NCBI GenBank assembly: GCA_910584745.1
Contig: CAJUDG010000008.1
Coordinates: 1-46,964, forward strand
Source of the DNA: an uncultured Eubacteriales bacterium
Lineage (GTDB): Bacteria > Bacillota > Clostridia > Oscillospirales > Acutalibacteraceae
Direction: 5' to 3'
Length of the DNA: 46,964 nt
Below the pieces are notes generated by a model that worked only from the letters and a program-made list of their open reading frames with translations, was not told the origin of the DNA and ran no database searches. Made by a program: the position numbers and the translations under genes. Positions 15,910-23,080 of the stretch are shown here, piece by piece. Every line of letters begins with the position of its first letter. Position 1 is the stretch's first letter.

Positions 15910-15938
15910 AGTATAACACTCTTTCCTTTCTTTGTCAA
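15910..15938 (-). promoter_or_regulatory. Promoter of the antisense RNA
   Basis: On the minus strand TTGACA (15933-15938), a 17-bp spacer and TATACT (15910-15915) point toward the toxin gene. No protein-coding frame of interest lies downstream on that strand before the shared hairpin. Confidence 0.85.
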
Positions 15939-15941
15939 CCC

Positions 15942-16382
15942 CTACTTTCTGTCCTGCTCCCTGCGCCGGCCCAGGGCCTGGTCGTATTTCCTGCCAAGCA
16001 CCCGGAAGTACACCTCAAAGCCAAGGCACAGCACAATAAAAGCCACAAAGAATATGACGATAAACGAGACCCACGCCCCCAGGTTATCCATGGGGAACCA
16101 GCGGAACGCCCAGGCGAAAGCCCCGCAAACGCAGAATATCAGCCCGCAGAATATCAGCAGCCGCAGCCAGTAGCTGGGCTTTTTCAGCACCTGTCCCGAG
16201 AAGAATATATACTGCAAGAGGGTTATCACCCCGCACATGGCCAGAAGCTGTATTATCAGCGAATAGCGGATGTATTCGCCCCCATAGAGCCAGTCGATAA
16301 ACATATAGATGCACAGGGCCCCGGTGAAGCTCAGACAGCCCCAGCTTTTCAGCTCTCCTATAAACCTTAAAAATTTTTTCAT
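15942..16382 (-). CDS. DUF3021-family membrane protein
   Basis: This 146-residue protein has four hydrophobic segments (for example LSFTGALCIYMFIDWLYGG and FIVIFFVAFIVLCLGFEVYF). It is encoded directly after a LytTR regulator. Four-segment DUF3021 proteins in exactly this pairing are frequent in Firmicutes, where the membrane protein is thought to control the LytTR partner. I chose the ATG at 16382 because AAGGAG precedes it. A longer frame to 16451 would overlap the regulator gene. Family assignment rests on topology and context and is likely but not certain. Confidence 0.8.
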   Translation of the reverse strand: MKKFLRFIGELKSWGCLSFTGALCIYMFIDWLYGGEYIRYSLIIQLLAMCGVITLLQYIFFSGQVLKKPSYWLRLLIFCGLIFCVCGAFAWAFRWFPMDNLGAWVSFIVIFFVAFIVLCLGFEVYFRVLGRKYDQALGRRREQDRK

Positions 16383-16401
16383 GCTGTTTCTCCTTTCTAA
16401 G

Positions 16402-16851
16402 CTATAGTCCCAGCTTCTTTTTAAGCCAAGGCGCGTACTGCCGGGAAACATACACCGCCTCGCCGTTGTCCATTGTAAGCCTTATCCTGCCGCCCAGGTC
16501 CGGGCGCAGGGAACGTATCGCGTTGAAGTTCACCAGCGCCGATTTCGAGGCTCGGAAAAAGCCCCGGCCCCGAAGCCTCTCCTCCAGCTCGTACAGCCGC
16601 AGCTCCGTCTCATAGACCGCCCCGGCGGTATAGAGAAAGGCGCGCTTGTCGGCGGTGTCGGCATAGAGCACCTTTGCCGGGTCCAAAAGGTAGGTCTGCC
16701 CGTCAAGCTGCCCGGTAAGCCTGCCCGTGTCCTCCGCCGCCAGCTCATAGAGCCTTGAAAGCAGCCCCGCCGCGGCCTCGCCGGCCTCGGCGCAGCGCAG
16801 TATTATCTCCGGCTCCGGTATACCCGGAGCCACCTCCATTTTGATCTTCAT
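16402..16851 (-). CDS. LytTR-domain transcriptional regulator
   Basis: This 149-residue protein has no receiver domain. Its C-terminal 100 residues are a LytTR DNA-binding domain. Visible features are ILYADTADKRAFLYT-like strands (here VLYADTADKRAFLYTAG), YELEERLRGRGFFRASKSAL and VNFNAIRSLRPDLGGRI, ending VYVSRQYAPWLKKKLGL. LytTR proteins bind direct repeats near promoters. Paired with the downstream DUF3021 gene (19-bp gap) it probably forms a membrane-linked regulatory unit. Its own promoter overlaps two inverted repeats, which suggests autoregulation. Confidence 0.9.
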   Translation of the reverse strand: MKIKMEVAPGIPEPEIILRCAEAGEAAAGLLSRLYELAAEDTGRLTGQLDGQTYLLDPAKVLYADTADKRAFLYTAGAVYETELRLYELEERLRGRGFFRASKSALVNFNAIRSLRPDLGGRIRLTMDNGEAVYVSRQYAPWLKKKLGL

Positions 16852-16874
16852 GGCCCGCCCCCTTTGGCTTTTTT

Positions 16875-16926
16875 AGTAAGCGCGTTTACTACTGTGTAGT
16901 ATACGCCGCTATTTTAAGCCGCGCAA
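16875..16926 (-). promoter_or_regulatory. Promoter and putative operators of the LytTR operon
   Basis: On the minus strand TTGCGC (16921-16926), 17 bp and TATACT (16898-16903) form a promoter. Two inverted repeats lie at and just after the -10: ACTAC-TGT-GTAGT (16888-16900) and a 14/16 palindrome at 16875-16890. Either could be an operator. Confidence 0.6.
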
Positions 16927-16986
16927 GGGGGAGAGGACTGACCTGCGCTTTTTGGGGCGTAAGATGGCGGCAGATTTGCGCAAGTA

Positions 16987-17023
16987 TTTACATTTTGATG
17001 ATATTTTCTTGAATACTTGATGA
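16987..17023 (+). repeat. 37-bp regulatory repeat, copy 1
   Basis: This AT-rich element begins TTTACATTTTGATGA and ends ACTTGATGA. It matches 20826-20862 at 36 of 37 positions. It contains two TTGATGA half-sites whose starts are 22 bp apart, two helical turns, as OmpR-family regulators prefer. The second half-site provides the -35 (17017-17022) of the lipoprotein gene. Confidence 0.92.
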
Positions 17024-17046
17024 ACGTCCCCGGGTTATGATACAAT
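17017..17046 (+). promoter_or_regulatory. Promoter of the lipoprotein gene
   Basis: A weak -35 TTGATG (17017-17022) inside the 37-bp repeat is followed after 18 bp by an extended -10 TGA-TACAAT (17041-17046). A poor -35 covered by a repeated element fits an activator-dependent promoter. Confidence 0.65.
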
Positions 17047-17072
17047 AAACTAAAGCGACAGGAGGACCGAAA

Positions 17073-18737
17073 ATGCCAAGACAAAAACTAAAGCGCCTGA
17101 TAGCCGGGGCCCTTTGCGGGGCGATGCTCCTGGCCCTGCCCGCCTGCCAGGAGGACCCGGAGGGCTCTATCGTGGCCCATAAGGATATGGAAAAGCTCAT
17201 ATCAGAGGGGGCAAAGAGCACCGATGAGAGCCGTGTTGACGCGGAACAGCTCATAGAGGACGCGAAAAAGACCGAGAGCTATGAGACCACCCTGGACAAT
17301 TCGGGCCTTAAGGTAAAGGCGGAGGTCAACGCCCAGGTGGAGCTGCCGGAGGTGGATAAGCTGTCCATCTATAGGGTAAAGCAGAAGCCCTTTACACAGG
17401 AGTTCCTGGACAAGGTGCGCGCGGAGCTCTGCGGGGATGTGGAGCTGTTTGACTACAGCGCTACGCAGGTGGCCACGAAGAAGGACATTGAGGAGAATAT
17501 ACGGGACGCGCGTGAGAACATTGCGGAGTATGAGGAGATGATGCACCAGATGGCAAATAACCCGGAGGTGCCCGAGGACCAGCGCCAGGATGGGCTGGAC
17601 TCCATAGAGCCATACCGGCAGGAGATGCAGGAGGAGATCGACCGGATGCAGGCGGAATACGAGAGCGCCCCGGACGAGGTGGACTTAGCCGATTACCCCA
17701 CCGACTACAAGATCCATACCTATAAGGAGCTTTACGAGGGAGACCCCGATAACGGCTATTATGGATGGCTCTACGGCCTGGGCGACGAGAAGGGCGACAG
17801 CGGCTTCTCCGGCGTGTCCGACGGCAGTGACGGCCGCTACCGCAGCCTTTATGTTCAGAACAACGCCGACTACAGCAATAAGCTCTATTACTATGACGAC
17901 CTCGGGTCGCTCTTGAATCATGGCGGCGTTATCGTTGAGGATACGCGTTTTGAGCCGTATATGCCCGCAAGTGATTTCGGCATTGAACAGGGCTATGAAA
18001 GCTTCTGGAAGGAAAAGGGCGTGCCCTCCCCGGTAATCTCAGGGGACTTTGGCCTGGAGGGGGACATGGTCTTTGTGCCGGTGGGCAGCAAGGAGATAAG
18101 CTTCACTGAGGAGGAGGCCCGGGAGAAAGCGGAGGAGCTTCTGGGTAAGCTGGGCATCACCGACTTCAAATTCAGCGAGGGCGGCAAATACAGCGAGCTT
18201 CTGGGCGGAGAAGGCGAGGATTTTCTGTATGACGTGTATTATGTCCTGCGCTATACCCGGGAGCTGGAGGGCGTGCTGTTGACCCAGTCCAGCGGGGCAA
18301 AGTTTGTGGTGGGCCAGGACACCAGCAACCCAAACCGCAAGCAGATGTGGCCCGGGGAGAATATAGAGATACGCATAAACGACCGGGGCATCGTGGGTTT
18401 CCAGTACAACGCCCCCTTGGAGATAACCGAAACCGTGGTGGAGGGCACGTCCCTGAAGACCTTTGACGAGGTCAAGGGCACCTTCGAGCAGATGCTGCCC
18501 ATGCTGCTGGCCGAGGAGGACTTTGAAGTGACGGCCAAGGTGGACAGGGTGCGGCTGAGCTACTCCAGGATAAGCGAGAAGGACAGCTTTGACACGGGGC
18601 TCGTGGTGCCGGTATGGAGCTTTGAGGGCGAGACCCAGGCCTATTTTAACGGCTATCCCATGCACGATCGTAAAGGCACGCTCATGGCCATAAATGCCAT
18701 AGACGGCTCGGTGATAGACGCGGACCTGGGGTATTAA
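17073..18737 (+). CDS. Lipoprotein of unknown function, DUF6034-like
   Basis: This 554-residue protein has a basic start (MPRQKLKRLIAG), a hydrophobic stretch and a lipobox ending LPAC (Cys25), so it should be a membrane-anchored lipoprotein. Residues about 125-195 are acidic and helical with coiled-coil character (ENIAEYEEMMHQMANN). The C-terminal part has paired alpha/beta modules (SFTEEEAREKAEELLGKLG and FDEVKGTFEQML) that recall PepSY- or YycH/YycI-like folds. From memory it resembles DUF6034 proteins. It precedes a two-component system and shares its upstream 37-bp element with the ABC operon, so it is probably part of that envelope-sensing module. Confidence 0.78.
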   Translation: MPRQKLKRLIAGALCGAMLLALPACQEDPEGSIVAHKDMEKLISEGAKSTDESRVDAEQLIEDAKKTESYETTLDNSGLKVKAEVNAQVELPEVDKLSIYRVKQKPFTQEFLDKVRAELCGDVELFDYSATQVATKKDIEENIRDARENIAEYEEMMHQMANNPEVPEDQRQDGLDSIEPYRQEMQEEIDRMQAEYESAPDEVDLADYPTDYKIHTYKELYEGDPDNGYYGWLYGLGDEKGDSGFSGVSDGSDGRYRSLYVQNNADYSNKLYYYDDLGSLLNHGGVIVEDTRFEPYMPASDFGIEQGYESFWKEKGVPSPVISGDFGLEGDMVFVPVGSKEISFTEEEAREKAEELLGKLGITDFKFSEGGKYSELLGGEGEDFLYDVYYVLRYTRELEGVLLTQSSGAKFVVGQDTSNPNRKQMWPGENIEIRINDRGIVGFQYNAPLEITETVVEGTSLKTFDEVKGTFEQMLPMLLAEEDFEVTAKVDRVRLSYSRISEKDSFDTGLVVPVWSFEGETQAYFNGYPMHDRKGTLMAINAIDGSVIDADLGY

Positions 18738-18749
18738 GATAATTTTTTG

Positions 18750-18786
18750 ACGGCGGAGCCTGTATTTTTGCAGGCTTTACCGCCGT
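18750..18786 (+). terminator. Intercistronic hairpin, partial terminator
   Basis: A two-part stem (18750-18756 with 18780-18786, and 18757-18762 with 18771-18776) is followed by TTTTA just before the response regulator gene. It could separate lipoprotein and regulator expression. Confidence 0.7.
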
Positions 18787-18804
18787 TTTAAGGGAGGCAG
18801 TATT

Positions 18805-19476
18805 TTGGCAAGGCGCATTTTGGTTTTAGAGGACGAGGAGGCCATCTCCGGCATGATAGCCATGAACCTTAAGGCGGCCGGCATGGAGCCGGTGGTGTTC
18901 GCAAACGGCCTTCGGGTGCGGGACGCCCTGCCCGGGGACCACGCCTATGACCTGGCCCTTCTGGACGTGATGGTGCCGGGGCTGGACGGCTTCGGGGTGT
19001 TCGAGCTCTTGAAGCCGTACAAAATACCGGCCATATTCCTGACGGCCAGGGACGACCTGGATTCAAAGCTTCTGGGCCTTACCGGCGGGGCCGAGGACTA
19101 TATAGTAAAGCCCTTTCAGGTGCTGGAGCTGCTGGTGCGCATGGAGAAGGTCCTGGCCCGCACGGCCCCCCGGGAGGGCGCGTCCGTCCTGCGGGTGCTG
19201 GACCTTGAGATAGACCTTGGGGGCCACAGGGTCAGAAAGGCCGGGGCGGAGGTGGCCCTGAAGCCCATGGAGTTCGACCTGCTGGTGGCCCTGGTGAAAA
19301 ATAAGAATATCGCCATATCCCGGGAGGACCTTATCGGCATGGTCTGGGGCAGCGGCTACCTGGGGGAGACCCGCACCGTGGACGTGCATATCGGCCAGCT
19401 GAGAAAGAAGCTGGGGCTGCAAAAGGCCATAAAGACCGTGCCGAAGCTGGGCTATAGGCTGGAGGACGGCCTATGA
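18805..19476 (+). CDS. OmpR-family response regulator
   Basis: This 223-residue regulator has a complete receiver: acidic residues in LVLEDEEAIS, phospho-acceptor Asp in LALLDVMVPGLDG (about residue 52), Thr in IFLTARD and Lys in IVKPFQVLELL. The C-terminal winged helix shows KPMEFDLLVALVKNKN and TRTVDVHIGQLRKKLG. Translation starts at TTG, since GGGAGG lies 7 nt upstream and the first residues fit the family. The last 4 bp overlap the kinase gene. It most likely binds the 37-bp element found before the lipoprotein gene and the ABC operon, thereby activating both. Regulation target is inferred. Confidence 0.93.
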   Translation: MARRILVLEDEEAISGMIAMNLKAAGMEPVVFANGLRVRDALPGDHAYDLALLDVMVPGLDGFGVFELLKPYKIPAIFLTARDDLDSKLLGLTGGAEDYIVKPFQVLELLVRMEKVLARTAPREGASVLRVLDLEIDLGGHRVRKAGAEVALKPMEFDLLVALVKNKNIAISREDLIGMVWGSGYLGETRTVDVHIGQLRKKLGLQKAIKTVPKLGYRLEDGL

Positions 19477-20822
19477 AGCTGCGGGTGAAGCTGTCGCTTA
19501 TGACCGGGGCGGCGCTGCTTTTTGCCGCGATGCTCTTTATAGGGCTCAGCTTTTCCATGAGCCGCCGGACCATTCTCTCAGAGGCGGGCCGCAGCGCCTA
19601 TGCCCAGAGCCAAGCGGCCTTTCAGAGCTTCGAGAACTACTGCGGCCGGCTTGCCGGAGGGGCCGGGGTACAGTCGGCGGTCTACTGGCTGAAATCCCAG
19701 GAGGACGAGTACACAATACTCCTGCGGGACGATGAGGTATGCTATAACAGGACGGTGCTGGACCCCGCGGAGCTCTCAGAGAACAGCCCACCCCGGTACG
19801 GCCCCCAGGAGGCCGGGCTCTATAGGGGGCGGCGGCTTCTGGTGTACCGCTTTGACAGCGACGCGCGGTTCGTCTTCATACATCTGGTGGACGTCACCGA
19901 CACCTATATGGGCCTATACAGGCTGGCCGCGGGCCAGGGGCTGCTGTCGGTCGTCATACTGGCTGTGGCAGCGGCGGCTGTGTTCTATATGCTGAGAAGG
20001 GCTCTGAAGCCCCTGCAGGCCCTCTCTGACAGCGCCAACGCCATCGCGGCGGGGGCCTATGACCGCCGGGCCCCGGAGGAGGGCAGGGACGAGCTCTCGG
20101 GCCTTGGCCGGGACTTCAACCGCATGGCTGCGGCCGTGGAGGAGCATATCCGCCGGGTGGAGGAGAGCGAGGAGCAGAAGACCATGTTCATGGCAAGCCT
20201 TACCCACGAGCTGAAGACCCCCCTGACGGCCATCTCCGGCTATGCCCAGACCCTGCGCTACGCGAAGCTTTCCGAGGAGGATAAGGATACGGCCCTGCGC
20301 TATATATGCAGCGAGAGCTCCCGGCTCGACCGGCTCTCGAAGAAGATGCTGCGCCTGTTGGAGCTGGACCGGGATGTGCCCCTGGTGATGGAGCCCGCGC
20401 CCCTTGCGGAGCTTGCCGGGGCCGCCCGGGACATCTGCCTTCCCGCGGCCCGGGACAAGGGCGTGGGGATAGAAATTGGGGAGTGCCCCGGCAGCTGGCC
20501 CTGTGACAGGGACCTTCTTACCCAGGCCATCGTGAACCTTGTGGACAACAGCGTAAAGGCCTGCTCTCAGGGCGGCACGGTGAGGATATATGTAAAGGAC
20601 GGGGCCCTTACGGTAGAGGACGACGGCTGCGGCATACCAGAGGAGGACATCGCCCACCTGACCGAGGCCTTCTACATGGTGGACAAGTCCCGCAGCCGCC
20701 AGAGCGGCGGGGCCGGGATGGGCCTTGCACTTACCTCGGCGATACTGCGGCGCCACGGGCTGAAGCTTCGCATAGAGAGCCGGATGGGGCGGGGCACCCG
20801 GGCGATGATAGCTTTTGAGTGA
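19473..20822 (+). CDS. Sensor histidine kinase
   Basis: This 449-residue kinase has two membrane segments (about 10-28 and 153-171) framing an extracytoplasmic sensor of about 120 residues. A HAMP domain follows, then the HisKA box (SLTHELKTPLTAISGYAQ) and an HATPase domain with N-box (AIVNLVDNSVKAC), G1 (EDDGCGIPEED) and G2 (GGAGMGLALTSAI). All catalytic motifs are intact. The gene overlaps the regulator by ATGA, so they form a cotranslated pair. The signal is unknown; the linked exporter operon suggests a peptide, antibiotic or envelope-stress cue. Confidence 0.94.
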   Translation: MKLRVKLSLMTGAALLFAAMLFIGLSFSMSRRTILSEAGRSAYAQSQAAFQSFENYCGRLAGGAGVQSAVYWLKSQEDEYTILLRDDEVCYNRTVLDPAELSENSPPRYGPQEAGLYRGRRLLVYRFDSDARFVFIHLVDVTDTYMGLYRLAAGQGLLSVVILAVAAAAVFYMLRRALKPLQALSDSANAIAAGAYDRRAPEEGRDELSGLGRDFNRMAAAVEEHIRRVEESEEQKTMFMASLTHELKTPLTAISGYAQTLRYAKLSEEDKDTALRYICSESSRLDRLSKKMLRLLELDRDVPLVMEPAPLAELAGAARDICLPAARDKGVGIEIGECPGSWPCDRDLLTQAIVNLVDNSVKACSQGGTVRIYVKDGALTVEDDGCGIPEEDIAHLTEAFYMVDKSRSRQSGGAGMGLALTSAILRRHGLKLRIESRMGRGTRAMIAFE

Positions 20823-20825
20823 GTG

Positions 20826-20862
20826 TTTACATTTTGATGATATTTTCCTGAATACTTGATGA
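20826..20862 (+). repeat. 37-bp regulatory repeat, copy 2
   Basis: This copy differs from 16987-17023 by one base. It starts 3 bp after the kinase stop codon and ends about 60 bp before the ABC operon. As at copy 1, a -10-like hexamer (TCTTAT, 20880-20885) stands 18 bp after the distal TTGATG. Confidence 0.92.
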
Positions 20863-20921
20863 CCGAAAAGGTGTTAAACTCTTATCTGAGAGAAGCACCT
20901 TTTTATATTTTTGGTGATAAA

Positions 20922-21545
20922 ATGAACAGCTTTGAGACGGACCTTAAACGGGCGGTGCTGTCCGTAAGGTTCCTTCTGGGGGCCGCACTCCAGCTTCTGA
21001 TACTGTGGACCCAGGGGGAGGCCTCCGCCCTGTACAGAATAAGCATACCCCTGGCCTGCACTTTACCCTATGCCTGCGGATGGCTGGACGAGTACAAGAC
21101 GGGCTATGCGCGGCTTGCCCTGGCGCGGGGCAGTATGCGGAGCTATATCCTGGGAAAATTCCTGGCATGCTGCATATCCGGCGGCGGGGCAGAGGCGTTT
21201 TCCGCCTGGCTCTACGTCTTTCTGAAAGCGCCGGGGACAGAGTGGGACTATGGCCGCACCTTCCTTGTGGCCGCGCTCTGGGCCGCTGTGGCGGCGGTGC
21301 TGGCGGCACTGTCCGGCAGCAGGTATATAGCCTTCGGCGGCGCCTTTGTCATCTGCTACTTCCTGGTGATAATCTCCGAGCGGTACTGGCCGGGGCTCTA
21401 CTGCCTGTACCCCTACGAGTGGCTGGACATGCGCCATACCTGGCCCTTTGGCGGCGCGGGGGTAACGCTGCTGCTTTTGGGGCTGATACTTATGCTTTTT
21501 CTCTGCTACTACATTATCCTGAAAGGGAGGATAGAACGTGACTAA
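20922..21545 (+). CDS. ABC-2-like permease subunit, six membrane segments
   Basis: This 207-residue protein has six hydrophobic segments (for example FLLGAALQLLILW and VTLLLLGLILMLFLCYYII) and no soluble domain. It is the first of five ABC operon genes and overlaps the second permease by 8 bp. I start it at 20922, where GGTGA precedes the ATG. An upstream in-frame ATG would start inside the 37-bp regulatory element, which makes it unlikely. The protein is diverged enough that I recognise it mainly by topology and by the ATPase two genes on. It probably forms a heterodimeric export channel with its neighbour. Confidence 0.8.
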   Translation: MNSFETDLKRAVLSVRFLLGAALQLLILWTQGEASALYRISIPLACTLPYACGWLDEYKTGYARLALARGSMRSYILGKFLACCISGGGAEAFSAWLYVFLKAPGTEWDYGRTFLVAALWAAVAAVLAALSGSRYIAFGGAFVICYFLVIISERYWPGLYCLYPYEWLDMRHTWPFGGAGVTLLLLGLILMLFLCYYIILKGRIERD

Positions 21546-22431
21546 GCTCCGGCAGACGGCCATAACCGCCATGGCCTGCTTCGGCAGATGGCGGGGCAGC
21601 CCGCAGGTATGGCTCAGCTTCGCCCTGGGGTTCATAGCCTGCTTTCTGCTCTCGCAGAAGGTGGTGGACTTCGCCGCGGAGCAGGACACCCTTTTGCAGC
21701 TTTTCGAGCCATTTATCTGGACCTTCGGCGACGCGAATTCCATCCTGCTCATCTCCCTATGCCTTCTGCTGCTCTTTGGGGATATGCCGAACCTTGGCAA
21801 CGAGGCCCCCTTCTTCCTGGTGCGCACCAGCCGCTTCTGCTGGATGGCCGGGCAGCTTCTGTACCTTACCCTGGCAACCACACTCTTTGTGCTGTTCATA
21901 CTGGTTTCTACCTGCGTGCTGTGCGGGGCAAGGGCCTTCTCGGGCAATATGTGGAGTGAGACCGCCGCCATCCTGGGCTACTCGAGCATTGGGGAAAGCA
22001 TCGCCGTGCCGGCCTTTGTAAAGGTGCTGGAGCTGACCTTTCCCTACCAGTGCGCCCTGCACATCTTCGGGCTCATGCTGGGCTATTCCCTGGTGCTCTC
22101 GGCGCTGATATTCTTCTTCAACCTCCTTCGGGGCCGCATGGGTATGCTGGCCGGGGCGGCGTTCAGCGGCTTCGGCTTCTTCCTCAGTCCCCAGGTGATA
22201 ACGGAGTGGTTCCATCTTGGGCCCACAGAGGGCCGCATAGCCAATATCCTGTTCGGCTGGATCTCGCCGCTGAACCACGCCACATACTATATGCACAACT
22301 TCGGGTACGACAACCTCCCGCGCCTTGCGGATTCCTACGGCATCTTCGCGGCGGCAGGCCTCGCGGTCTATCTGCTGTCCTTCTGGCGGGTGAGGAAATA
22401 CCCCTTCAACTTTACCGGGACGGAGCGTTGA
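21538..22431 (+). CDS. ABC-2-like permease subunit, second
   Basis: This 297-residue membrane protein has about six hydrophobic segments, including LLYLTLATTLFVLFILVST and LGYSLVLSALIFFFNLL. It starts with GTG, supported by GGGAGG 8 nt upstream, and overlaps the first permease gene. The size and layout fit ABC-2-type exporters of lantibiotic-immunity or bacteriocin-export style, in which two unlike permeases share one ATPase. The substrate is unknown. It is followed after 2 bp by the ATPase gene, so the subunits are translationally coupled. Confidence 0.82.
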   Translation: MTKLRQTAITAMACFGRWRGSPQVWLSFALGFIACFLLSQKVVDFAAEQDTLLQLFEPFIWTFGDANSILLISLCLLLLFGDMPNLGNEAPFFLVRTSRFCWMAGQLLYLTLATTLFVLFILVSTCVLCGARAFSGNMWSETAAILGYSSIGESIAVPAFVKVLELTFPYQCALHIFGLMLGYSLVLSALIFFFNLLRGRMGMLAGAAFSGFGFFLSPQVITEWFHLGPTEGRIANILFGWISPLNHATYYMHNFGYDNLPRLADSYGIFAAAGLAVYLLSFWRVRKYPFNFTGTER

Positions 22432-22433
22432 CA

Positions 22434-23066
22434 ATGGAGCATAAGGGCATCATAGTGGAAAACGTGTACAAATCCTTCGGGAAAGAGACGGTGCTTGAGG
22501 ACGTGAGCCTTTCGATACCGCCGGGGGAGATAGCCGGGGTGGTGGGCAATAACGGCAGCGGCAAGACCGTCCTGATGAAGTGCATCTGCGGCTTTCTGCG
22601 GCCCGACAAGGGCAGCGTCGCCGTAAACGGCATAAGGGTGGGCAGGGACCGGGACTTCCCCCCGAGCCTTGGCATCATCATCGAGACCCCGGGCTTTATA
22701 CCCAACATGAGCGGCTATAGGAACCTTAAGACCCTTGCCGCCCTTAGGGGCCTCATCGGCAAAAGGGAGATCATGGCGGCGCTGGACCGGGTGGGACTTT
22801 CAAAAAGCGCCCGCAAGGCCGTGTCGAAGTATTCCCTTGGTATGCGCCAGCGCCTGGGGATAGCCCAGGCCGTCATGGAGGACCCGGAGGTGCTCATCCT
22901 GGACGAACCCTTCAACGGCCTGGATAAGACCACCGCGGAGGACATGCGCGGGCTGCTGCTGGAGCTGCGGGACCGGGGCAAGGCCATACTGCTTGCCAGC
23001 CACAACGCCCGGGACATTGAGGAGCTCTGCGGCTGGGTATACGAGATGGACGTGCACAGATCATGA
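22434..23066 (+). CDS. ABC transporter ATP-binding protein
   Basis: This 210-residue ATPase has Walker A GNNGSGKT (residues about 38-45), signature YSLGMRQRLGIAQAV, Walker B VLILDEPFNGLD and switch His in LLASHNARD. Length and motifs fit the small ATPases of ABC-2 exporters. The true start is the ATG at 22434, with GGAG 8 nt before it; a longer open frame upstream overlaps the permease gene and is not coding. It powers the two preceding permeases. The stop overlaps an ATG of the following gene. Confidence 0.95.
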   Translation: MEHKGIIVENVYKSFGKETVLEDVSLSIPPGEIAGVVGNNGSGKTVLMKCICGFLRPDKGSVAVNGIRVGRDRDFPPSLGIIIETPGFIPNMSGYRNLKTLAALRGLIGKREIMAALDRVGLSKSARKAVSKYSLGMRQRLGIAQAVMEDPEVLILDEPFNGLDKTTAEDMRGLLLELRDRGKAILLASHNARDIEELCGWVYEMDVHRS

Positions 23067-23080
23067 CAAAGGGGGAGCGT

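Noticed and set aside
15608..15919. 103-residue minus-strand open frame across the toxin locus
   Set aside because: It runs through the terminator hairpin and opposite promoters, has no ribosome site and no recognisable domains. The antisense RNA is better explained as non-coding.
22050..22433. Long N-terminal extension of the ABC ATPase
   Set aside because: It overlaps the permease gene in another frame and the ATPase domain begins after the ATG at 22434, which has a ribosome site.
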